Below are positions 4,976-9,867 of a stretch of 9,867 bases of DNA, one piece after another. Position 1 is the stretch's first letter, and the number at the start of each line of letters is the position of its first letter. The notes under the pieces were generated by a model. The model worked only from the letters and a program-made list of their open reading frames with translations, had not been told where the DNA came from and made no database searches. Location of the stretch: NCBI GenBank assembly GCA_028717525.1, contig JAQUNT010000046.1:1-9867 (forward strand), written 5' to 3'. The DNA is from Elusimicrobiota bacterium (lineage in GTDB: Bacteria > Elusimicrobiota > Elusimicrobia > UBA1565 > UBA9628). Made by a program: the position numbers and the translations under genes.

Positions 4976-6096
4976 GGGGAGTCGAACATGGCCTGCAGGC
5001 GCTGGCCGTCGAGCTCGAACATGGGCATGGACTCGACCTTGGCCCGGGCGAGCAAAGGCGCCGGCGGCGCGGCCACGGCCTGGCGCAATTCCCCCAGGCG
5101 GCTGTACAGGTTGTCCCCGGGGCAGGTCGTCTGGTCCTGGTCGCGGTGGCCCAGGATGCGCTCCGCCGGGATGCCGTAGGCGGAGGCGAGCCAGCGCGCC
5201 AGCGCGGTCAGGGACTCCAGCTGGGCCGCGGTGGGCTTCTGGCGCTGGGGCTTGTGGAAGTCCCCCATCAGGGAGATGCCCAGGTTGCCCTCGTTCCTGT
5301 CCCGGACATGGGCCCCGATCACGGCCAGAGGCCTCCCTTCCCAGATGCGGCCCGCCCCGTCGATGATGAAATGATAGCCGATGTCCACCCAGCCCCGGCC
5401 GCGCTGGTGGAAGCTCTGGATGGACAGCAGCTCGTCGGCGGCCTCTTCGCGGTCCAGGATCCGCCCGGATTCCGTGTGGTGCACGGTGATGCGGTCCGCC
5501 GGCATGGGCTCATAGGGCTTGCGCGCGGGCTGGGCGCCCCAGGCCGAGCGCGGCAGGATCCCGGGCTTGGGCCAGGCCCCGGCCGCGGCCGCGGCCGAGG
5601 CCGGGGCGAACCGGGGCGCCGCGGCGGCCCCGCCCTCGTCCTCCATGGCCGAGGCGTCCAGCCCGAAGAACTCGACCCAGCCCGGCGGCCCCTCGCCCAT
5701 GAACAGAGCCCGCAGGCGCACCCGGTCGCCTTTCCTGCCGCTCGCCGCGGCCTTGGCCCAGAAGCGGCCGCTCGGGGAGCGCTCTCCCTGGGCCGCGGTC
5801 CAGGGGCCCCAGTCCGGGCCGCTCCGCACCGCCGCTTCGAAGACGATCCCGGGCCGGCTGGCCCGGCCCCGGAAGAGCAGGGCCTGGAAATCCGCCGCCA
5901 CCGGCTCGCTGGCGCCGGACTCCCACACCACGCCGTCGGGGCCGGGCCGGGCCGGCAGGGACGCCCGCTGCTTCATGGCGGAATCAGGGAAATCGACCCC
6001 CTTGCCGACCTCTATGGCTTGGGCGGGCAGAGCGAGGCATGCGGCAATGGGCACGGCGAGGAAGGTCCGCATCGGGCTGGCCATATCATATATCAC
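4972..6096 (-). CDS. Secreted N-acetylmuramoyl-L-alanine amidase, PGRP/Amidase_2 family
   Basis: This zinc enzyme is predicted to cut the bond between N-acetylmuramic acid and L-alanine of the peptidoglycan stem. It is 374 aa from GTG at 6096, chosen because GAGAGG (6102-6107) lies 5 nt upstream; ATGs at 6084 and 6072 are alternatives and give a more standard signal peptide (cleavage near LPAQA). Residues about 30-150 form a beta-rich accessory region with WGPWT and FFGLDA strands. An Ala-rich linker follows (150-175), then the PGRP domain from LPRSAWGAQ (181-189). Catalytic residues by family pattern are zinc ligands His206, His317 and Cys325, plus Tyr241. Thr323 stands where T7 lysozyme has Lys128, as in animal amidase PGRPs. 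GAHVRDRNEGNLGISLMGDF (261-280) lines the groove. It is the first gene of an envelope operon. Confidence 0.93.
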   Translation of the reverse strand: MIYDMASPMRTFLAVPIAACLALPAQAIEVGKGVDFPDSAMKQRASLPARPGPDGVVWESGASEPVAADFQALLFRGRASRPGIVFEAAVRSGPDWGPWTAAQGERSPSGRFWAKAAASGRKGDRVRLRALFMGEGPPGWVEFFGLDASAMEDEGGAAAAPRFAPASAAAAAGAWPKPGILPRSAWGAQPARKPYEPMPADRITVHHTESGRILDREEAADELLSIQSFHQRGRGWVDIGYHFIIDGAGRIWEGRPLAVIGAHVRDRNEGNLGISLMGDFHKPQRQKPTAAQLESLTALARWLASAYGIPAERILGHRDQDQTTCPGDNLYSRLGELRQAVAAPPAPLLARAKVESMPMFELDGQRLQAMFDSP

Positions 6097-6111
6097 CAGG
6101 GCCTCTCGGGC

Positions 6112-6151
6112 TTGGGCCCAAGGGGTCCGGGGCCGCGGGCCATTGGGCCCA
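6112..6151. repeat. Two TTGGGCCCA sites 31 bp apart in the divergent promoter region
   Basis: TTGGGCCCA occurs at 6112-6120 and 6143-6151. The 8-bp palindrome TGGGCCCA is common to both, and the first copy extends to a 12-bp perfect palindrome, CTTGGGCCCAAG (6111-6122). The centre-to-centre distance is 31 bp, about three helical turns, so both lie on the same DNA face. They sit between the divergent amidase and EF-hand genes, and the second overlaps the -35 hexamer of the rightward promoter. A shared operator is inferred. Confidence 0.45.
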
Positions 6152-6171
6152 CACCTCTCATGTAGTATGAT
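6143..6171 (+). promoter_or_regulatory. Promoter for the EF-hand lipoprotein gene
   Basis: TTGGGC (6143-6148) and TATGAT (6166-6171) are separated by exactly 17 nt, a good sigma-70-type pair. The start point would fall at about 6177-6178, which argues that the ATG at 6177 is at the transcript end. The ATG at 6204, preceded by a Shine-Dalgarno, is then more likely used. The -35 lies within the second TTGGGCCCA site. Confidence 0.55.
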
Positions 6172-6203
6172 AGGGCATGCGCGGCTGGACAGGGGGGATG
6201 CCC

Positions 6204-6485
6204 ATGCACTGGATCAGAGGCGGAGGCCTGCTGCTGGCGGTCTGCGGGATGACGCTGCTCGGCGCCTGCCGTTCGGCGCCCCCGCGCGAGGCGCTCGTCG
6301 ACCCGGGATTCGCCTTCGACGCCCTGGACCGGGACCAGAGCGGGGAGCTCAGCTTGGACGAGTTCTCCCGGCTGCCCCTGGACCGAGAGGAGACGCGGCG
6401 GGTCTTCAAGCAGCTGGACCGGGACGGCAACGGCCGTCTGACGCGGGACGAGTTCAAGCCGGTCGGAGTCGTCTACAGGTGGTAG
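6204..6485 (+). CDS. Small EF-hand calcium-binding lipoprotein
   Basis: This is a 93-aa protein from the ATG at 6204, preferred because AGGGGGG (6191-6197) lies 6 nt upstream; the same frame also offers ATGs at 6177 and 6198. The N-terminus is a lipoprotein signal peptide with lipobox Leu-Leu-Gly-Ala-Cys at about residues 19-23, so it is membrane-anchored on the periplasmic side. Two EF-hand loops follow: DRDQSGELSLDEF and DRDGNGRLTRDEF, each with Asp/Asn/Ser ligands at positions 1, 3 and 5 and Glu at 12. A paired EF-hand of this type normally binds calcium. No other domain is present, so it is a sensor, buffer or adaptor and not an enzyme. It is divergent from the amidase operon, with possible shared control, and its TAG stop lies inside a terminator stem. 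Confidence 0.85.
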   Translation: MHWIRGGGLLLAVCGMTLLGACRSAPPREALVDPGFAFDALDRDQSGELSLDEFSRLPLDREETRRVFKQLDRDGNGRLTRDEFKPVGVVYRW

Positions 6486-6505
6486 CGGCCCGCCCGGGCC
6501 GCTAC
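6482..6505. terminator. Bidirectional hairpin containing both convergent stop codons
   Basis: A perfect 10-bp stem, GTAGCGGCCC (6482-6491) with GGGCCGCTAC (6496-6505), closes on a 4-nt GCCC loop. The EF-hand gene's TAG (6483-6485) is in the left arm. The kinase's TAG (bases 6504-6502 on the - strand) is in the right arm, so the two stop codons base-pair with each other. No long T-run follows on either side. Confidence 0.7.
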
Positions 6506-8448
6506 TTCGGCACGCCGGGCTGCGACGTCGCCGGGGCCTGACCGTCCTTCCGGGCCGGTTGGGGGACGGGCCTCACCACGTCCCCTTTCTCGTCCTTGGC
6601 CAGCCCCTTGGGGACGGTGAAGGTGAAGCGGGAGCCTTGGCCCTCATGCGACTCCACCCAGATGCGGCCTCGATGCGCCTCGACGAAGCCCTTGACTATG
6701 GCCAGGCCCAGCCCGGTGCCCCCGCGCCTCTGCCGAGCCACCTGCTCGAACTTCTGGAAGATGCGTTCCTGGTCGGCGGGAGCGATGCCCTCGCCCGTGT
6801 CGGCGACCTGGACTTCCACCGTCGGCCCGCCGTCCGTGATGCGCACAGTCACGGACCCGGCCTCGGGCGTGAACTTGATGGCGTTGCCCACCAGGTTGAT
6901 GACGACCCGCTCCAGGAGGTCCGCGTCGGCCATCACCACGTGTTCTGCGGCGGCTTCCAGGACCAGCTTGATCTTCTTGGGCCGCGCCAAGGGCTCCATC
7001 TCGGTGATCGCGCGGTTGGCGATGACGGTCAGCGAAGAGGGGCGCAGGTCCATCCGGACGCCGCCCGCCTCCATCTTGGCGAGGTCCAGGATGTTGTTGA
7101 TCATGCCCATGAGGCGGCTGGCCGAACGCTTGATGGAACCCAGCATCGATCTCTGGTCCGGGTTGAGCTCGCCGACCGTGCCCTTGAGCAGCACGTCCAC
7201 GAAGCCCAGGGCCGAGCCCACGGGGTTGCGCAGGTCGTGGGTGATGTCGTGGAGGAAGTCCTCCTTCATCTTGTCGAGGTCTTTCTCGAACGTGGCGTCG
7301 CGCACGGCCGTGATCACCCCGAGCTTCGCGCCGGTCTCCGGGACCAAGACCGGGACCGCGCTGATGCGCAGGAAGAGGCGCCTCTCATCCGTCGAGAGGT
7401 CGATCTCCCGGAAGACGTTGGGACGAGGCTCGACGCAGGCCTGGAGCACCGCTTTGCGCAGGTTCGAGTCGGGCATGACCTCGCGCAGGCTCCGGCCCTC
7501 GATGGCCAGAGCCGGGCTCAGGTCCAGGAATTCGCGCAGCCGGCGGTTGGCGAGCAGGATGAGGCCCTTCTCGTCAAGCATCAGGATGCCGTCGCTGATG
7601 GAGAACAGCAGGGCCTCGGCCTGCTGCTTGGACCGGTTCTGCTCCGCGCTGATCCGTTGCAGCGAGGAGGCGTTCCACAGGATCAGGACGGCGAAGACCA
7701 CCATATTGGCCATGCCGAAAGCCGTGGAGCCCGAGACGCTGGAGTACAGTCCGGTGTTCGCCGCGGCCAGCCGGATCGCCGCCAGGCTCGTGGGGATGAT
7801 GATCATCGCCGGCAGCAGCACCCGCACGGTCGATCCGCCGGGGCCCTGGCTGATGGCGAGGGCCATGATCCCCCGTTCCGGACGGACGCACAGGATGCCG
7901 AGGCTCAGGATGGCGATGGCCAAGGCGATGTTGAGCTGCATCACGTCGAAGGAGAGGGCTTGATGGAACAGAGGCTTGATCCCGTAGCCGTATCCGACCA
8001 AGGTCAGCAGACCCAAGGACAGTCCCGCGATGCACAGGTACTGGGCCGGCCAGAACCCCTGCGGCCACTCCATGTCCAGGATCAGCAAGGCCAAGCCCGC
8101 CCCGAACAGGCTGAGGGAGGCCAGCAGGTCCAGCTGCATCGCGCCGGCGCCCGTCCCCGGGAAGAGCAGGCCGAACCAGCTGAGCGGCACCGCGGTGATG
8201 AGGAAGAGCAGAACGCCCGCGCTCACCTGCCCGGCCTGCCGCTGCCGCACGGACTTCGCCCCGGAGAGGCGCAGCGAAGCCCCGGACAGGATGAACAGGA
8301 GTGACGTCGCCGGATGCACGGCGAGCAGGCCAGCCGGAACCGCGAACAGCCCATTGTGATTGGCGAGCCAGCAGAAGAGGATCAGGCAGCCGAGCGCGAC
8401 GGCGCCCGTCCCGGCCAGCGACGAAAACTGCATGAGCAGAGGGATCAT
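6502..8448 (-). CDS. Multi-TM, PAS-containing sensor histidine kinase (orphan)
   Basis: This 648-aa inner-membrane kinase has no response regulator in the window. Residues 1-260 hold about seven or eight hydrophobic segments: near 8-30, 38-60, 76-97, 105-125, 135-155, 170-188, 206-228 and 243-260. The wording of this region (HPATSLLF..., LFGAGLALL, PAQYL..., GPGGSTVRVLLPA) recalls an integral-membrane sensor module fused to many PAS kinases; it has no name I can state confidently. A PAS domain spans about 275-385, HisKA has His404 in DITHDLRNP, and HATPase_c carries Asn518/Asn522, Asp550-Thr-Gly-Glu-Gly (G1) and GGTGLGLAIV (576-585, G2). The tail after residue 615 is Pro/Lys-rich and probably disordered. 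The start is the ATG at 8448, about 20 nt downstream of the predicted transcription start, with only a weak AGGCGGG Shine-Dalgarno. All catalytic boxes look intact. Confidence 0.93.
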   Translation of the reverse strand: MIPLLMQFSSLAGTGAVALGCLILFCWLANHNGLFAVPAGLLAVHPATSLLFILSGASLRLSGAKSVRQRQAGQVSAGVLLFLITAVPLSWFGLLFPGTGAGAMQLDLLASLSLFGAGLALLILDMEWPQGFWPAQYLCIAGLSLGLLTLVGYGYGIKPLFHQALSFDVMQLNIALAIAILSLGILCVRPERGIMALAISQGPGGSTVRVLLPAMIIIPTSLAAIRLAAANTGLYSSVSGSTAFGMANMVVFAVLILWNASSLQRISAEQNRSKQQAEALLFSISDGILMLDEKGLILLANRRLREFLDLSPALAIEGRSLREVMPDSNLRKAVLQACVEPRPNVFREIDLSTDERRLFLRISAVPVLVPETGAKLGVITAVRDATFEKDLDKMKEDFLHDITHDLRNPVGSALGFVDVLLKGTVGELNPDQRSMLGSIKRSASRLMGMINNILDLAKMEAGGVRMDLRPSSLTVIANRAITEMEPLARPKKIKLVLEAAAEHVVMADADLLERVVINLVGNAIKFTPEAGSVTVRITDGGPTVEVQVADTGEGIAPADQERIFQKFEQVARQRRGGTGLGLAIVKGFVEAHRGRIWVESHEGQGSRFTFTVPKGLAKDEKGDVVRPVPQPARKDGQAPATSQPGVPK

Positions 8449-8474
8449 GGACAGACAGTCCCGCCTAACGACTC

Positions 8475-8483
8475 ATTATACCA
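8475..8483 (-). promoter_or_regulatory. Extended -10 promoter of the PAS histidine kinase gene
   Basis: On the - strand TGG-TATAAT occupies 8483-8475, a perfect extended -10 element. Transcription would start near 8468, leaving a leader of about 20 nt. No good -35 is visible at 16-18 nt, where the sequence is GC-rich. The kinase is therefore probably transcribed separately from the OsmC pair upstream. Confidence 0.55.
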
Positions 8484-8507
8484 TAGCGCCCGGCCGCGTC
8501 CGTCTGA

Positions 8508-8527
8508 AACGCCCGGCGCGGCGCGTT
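8508..8527 (-). terminator. Weak stem-loop at the end of the MoCo-carrier gene
   Basis: AACGC (8508-8512) pairs with GCGTT (8523-8527), which includes a base of the upstream gene's stop codon, around a 10-nt GC-rich interior. The stem is short and no convincing T-run follows, so termination here is only suggestive. Confidence 0.25.
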
Positions 8528-8994
8528 CAACGCGGGCCCAGCACCCGGCGCAGGAGGTCCCGGACGGCCTGCTGGATGCCGGGGCACTTGCTCTCGCGCG
8601 GCCCGGCGACGTTGAGGACGCGGGGCCGGGCCTGGGCCAGGAAGCGGCGGATGCTCTCCTCGGCCTGCTCCGCCGTGGCCTGCTCCAGCTGCACGACGCA
8701 GTAAGGCTTGTCGTGCTGCTGGCAGAAGTCGACGGTCGCCGAAGTCCCGCCGTCGAGCTTGCCGCGGTTGAGGATGAGCGTGGCGTCGGAATGGATGACG
8801 TTGAGCTCGGTGCGCACCGCGTAGTCGGGGGAGTCGCATTCCTGGAGCGGGTAGCGCTCCGGGACGGGCCCGTCCTCGGCGCGGCGCCCCTTGGGCGCGA
8901 AGCCGCCGCAGGGCAGGCCCGCCTCCAGTGCCGCGTCGAGCGCGGCCCGGTCCACGCCGGTCTGGCCGCCTGAGACGACGCGCTCGGGGGTCAT
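8527..8994 (-). CDS. Putative molybdenum-cofactor carrier protein (SLOG/Rossmann-like)
   Basis: This 155-aa protein matches the small family annotated as putative molybdenum carrier, whose Rossmann-like fold (SLOG superfamily) is thought to bind molybdopterin cofactor or a nucleotide-like ligand. Visible motifs are the glycine-rich SGGQTGVDRAAL loop (8-19), GFAPKGRR (31-38, where GWCPKGR-type wording is usual), the Tyr58..Arg61-Thr-Glu-Leu-Asn-Val segment running into SDATLIL (69-75), Gly-Gly-Thr at 82-84, and NVAGPRES (128-135) before a C-terminal helix. Length fits the family. Its ATG overlaps the OsmC stop by 4 bp (ATGA, 8994-8991), so the two are translationally coupled. No molybdopterin biosynthesis or molybdoenzyme gene is in the window, and the actual ligand remains uncertain for the whole family. 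Confidence 0.88.
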   Translation of the reverse strand: MTPERVVSGGQTGVDRAALDAALEAGLPCGGFAPKGRRAEDGPVPERYPLQECDSPDYAVRTELNVIHSDATLILNRGKLDGGTSATVDFCQQHDKPYCVVQLEQATAEQAEESIRRFLAQARPRVLNVAGPRESKCPGIQQAVRDLLRRVLGPR

Positions 8995-9392
8995 GCGACC
9001 GCGAGGTCGACCTTCACGTCCGGGTGCAGGCTGCCCGCCACCGGGCAGGCCTTGATGAAGGCCTTGAGCCGCTCTTTCTGATCCGCGCTGAAGCGGGACG
9101 GCAGGGTGATGCGGCCGACGAAGCGCGCCACGCGCCGAGGGCTGGCCTGCATCTCCTTCTCGACCTCCACCGCCGCCCCCGAGAGGTCCAGGCTCTCCTT
9201 CCGCGCGGCCTTGGCCATGATGGTCAGGATGCAGGACGACAAGGACGCGGCCAGCAGGTCCGTAGGCGAGAAGGTCCGGCCCCGGCCCCCGTTGTCCACG
9301 GGCAGGTCCGTCAGGATCTTTTGGCCGCTCGGGCCGTGCTCCAGCTCCACAGTATCGTCGCCCAGGTATCGCGCTGTGATCTTGACCGACAT
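8991..9392 (-). CDS. OsmC/Ohr-family peroxidase-like protein
   Basis: This 133-aa cytoplasmic protein belongs to the OsmC/Ohr family, which reduces organic hydroperoxides using a pair of cysteines re-reduced by dihydrolipoyl or thiol partners. The peroxidatic Cys54 sits in the classic SPTDLLAASLSSC helix (42-54). The resolving Cys116 is in KACPVAGSLHPDV (114-126). Wording resembles the OsmC/YhfA-like branch more than Ohr, but I cannot separate substrates by eye. A GAGGGGG Shine-Dalgarno lies about 5 nt before the ATG at 9392. The gene is first in a two-gene unit with the downstream MoCo-carrier gene, and an extended -10 element is found upstream at 9432-9424. Confidence 0.92.
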   Translation of the reverse strand: MSVKITARYLGDDTVELEHGPSGQKILTDLPVDNGGRGRTFSPTDLLAASLSSCILTIMAKAARKESLDLSGAAVEVEKEMQASPRRVARFVGRITLPSRFSADQKERLKAFIKACPVAGSLHPDVKVDLAVA

Positions 9393-9423
9393 GGCACCCC
9401 CTCGCCGGCTCGCTTGGAGGCCT

Positions 9424-9432
9424 ATGATATCA
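9424..9432 (-). promoter_or_regulatory. Extended -10 promoter for the OsmC / MoCo-carrier pair
   Basis: On the - strand TGA-TATCAT occupies 9432-9424. It predicts a start near 9417 and a leader of about 25 nt. It falls in the short gap after the stop codon of the upstream frame (9437). No consensus -35 lies at 17 nt. A TGATATCA palindrome (9425-9432) overlaps the element. Confidence 0.4.
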
Positions 9433-9436
9433 AATG

Positions 9437-9730
9437 TCAGTACCGCAGCCGGTAGATGAGGCCCACGCGCTCGCCGCGCAAGCGCCCGCCCTGCGCCCCC
9501 CAGTCCGCGGCCAAAGCCAGGGGCAGGTCCCGGCAGCCCAGCTCCAAGCCTGCCAGCCTCTGGGAGGAGACGCCGCTTCTCAGGGCCTGCCGAAACCGCG
9601 CGCCGGAGCGCAGGTCCATGGCGAGCGACCAGCGGCCCATGTGGGCGACGGCGTGCATGCCGTTGACATAGAGCAGGGCGCCGCCCACCAGCCCGGTCAT
9701 GGTCAGCGTCCCCGGGTCCCAGTTCCGCCG
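9437..9730 (-). CDS. Unknown protein, possibly C-terminal beta-barrel part downstream of an in-frame TAG
   Basis: The frame is open from just after a TAG at 9733-9731 to a TGA at 9437. The first ATG is at 9700 (87 aa), with no clear Shine-Dalgarno. The ten codons between the TAG and this ATG (Arg-Arg-Asn-Trp-Asp-Pro-Gly-Thr-Leu-Thr) are GC-rich at third positions and read like coding sequence. The protein alternates polar and hydrophobic residues (for example GALLYVNG and MGRWSLAMDL) and ends in Leu-Ile-Tyr-Arg-Leu-Arg-Tyr, resembling the last strand of an outer-membrane beta-barrel. There is no signal peptide at ATG 9700. The preceding partial gene is in exactly the same frame, so the simplest reading is one gene split by a nonsense change; two separate genes remain possible. 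Confidence 0.5.
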   Translation of the reverse strand, partial: RRNWDPGTLTMTGLVGGALLYVNGMHAVAHMGRWSLAMDLRSGARFRQALRSGVSSQRLAGLELGCRDLPLALAADWGAQGGRLRGERVGLIYRLRY

Positions 9731-9865
9731 CTACCGGGCGTAGGCCTCGGCGGAGCGGCCGAAGACCTCGAGCTGGTAGCGCTCCAGCAAGGTGTCCTTC
9801 AGCGCGTCGACCGTCACGCTGGCCTGCTCCTCAACGGCCCAGGAGCGCCAAGCCTGGAGCCGGCC
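9731..9865 (-). CDS. C-terminal end of an unknown gene, 5' partial, ending at an in-frame TAG
   Basis: Of the three - strand frames at the right edge, only this one is open (the other two meet TGA within about 20 codons). It gives 44 residues ending in TAG at 9733-9731. The visible peptide is helical and charged (Glu, Asp, Arg with Leu/Tyr/Val spacing, including ALKDTLLERYQLEVFGRSAE) and has no motif I recognise. Third positions are nearly all G or C, supporting real coding sequence. The frame continues directly past the TAG into the next open frame, so this may be the upstream half of an interrupted gene and not a natural C-terminus. Confidence 0.6.
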   Translation of the reverse strand, partial: GRLQAWRSWAVEEQASVTVDALKDTLLERYQLEVFGRSAEAYAR

Positions 9866-9867
9866 CG

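Noticed and set aside
5146..6165. Long + strand frames antisense to the amidase (also 5519-6541)
   Set aside because: Low-complexity Gly/Arg/Pro composition, overlap with clear PGRP catalytic motifs on the other strand, and no start context.
6559..8304. A 581-codon + strand frame antisense to the PAS kinase
   Set aside because: It is full of His, Asp, Gln and Arg repeats with no fold or motif; it is a shadow of the kinase's strong third-position G/C bias.
9731..9733. TAG as a recoded sense codon (for example pyrrolysine)
   Set aside because: Four other genes in the window end in TAG directly at sensible C-termini, and no pyrrolysine machinery or recoding context is visible.
1..9867. tRNA, rRNA, CRISPR array, insertion sequence, prophage or toxin-antitoxin signals
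   Set aside because: No regularly spaced repeats, transposase motifs, terminal inverted repeats or RNA-gene signatures were found on reading both strands.

Overview
This is a high-GC, gene-dense bacterial chromosomal segment. It appears to come from a Gram-negative or otherwise double-membraned organism: two lipobox lipoproteins are encoded (one a Blc-type lipocalin), as is a periplasmic peptidoglycan amidase, and the last reading frame has a tail resembling an outer-membrane beta-strand. TAG, TGA and standard start codons (including GTG) are used in the normal way. No phage, transposon, CRISPR, tRNA or rRNA signal was found. Gene content and composition would fit an uncultured lineage such as Elusimicrobiota, but that is a guess and not a demonstrated assignment.

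Layout from left to right. (1) The window opens with the C-terminal end of a J-domain (DnaJ-like) co-chaperone on the + strand. (2) A convergent LysR-type regulator with an NhaR-like DNA-binding domain lies on the - strand. Its extended -10 promoter sits exactly inside a perfect inverted repeat, which suggests autoregulation. (3) On the + strand follow a possible small coiled-coil protein, an Hsp20 small heat-shock protein, a strong hairpin, and a membrane histidine kinase with no response regulator nearby. The kinase start is preceded by a two-codon minimal ORF. (4) A pair of adjacent hairpins separates the kinase from a tightly packed - strand envelope operon: PGRP/Amidase_2-type amidase, then an unknown secreted protein (ATGA overlap), then the Blc lipocalin. 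(5) An EF-hand lipoprotein is divergent from that operon. The shared intergenic region carries two copies of TTGGGCCCA three helical turns apart. (6) The EF-hand gene converges on a second orphan histidine kinase (multi-TM sensor, PAS, HisKA, HATPase). Their two TAG stop codons pair with each other inside one perfect hairpin. (7) Upstream of that kinase, on the - strand, is a translationally coupled pair: OsmC-family peroxidase and a SLOG-fold putative molybdenum-cofactor carrier. (8) The right edge holds a - strand reading frame interrupted by one in-frame TAG.

Overall the region deals with stress and envelope housekeeping: protein quality control (J-domain protein, Hsp20), cell-wall turnover and lipid binding (amidase, Blc), peroxide defence (OsmC), and signalling by two orphan sensor kinases and a LysR regulator. 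I see no convincing undescribed multi-gene system. The most interesting material is regulatory architecture: the promoter inside a palindrome, the minimal ORF before the kinase, the stop codons inside a terminator, possible leaderless starts, and the amber-interrupted frame at the right end.
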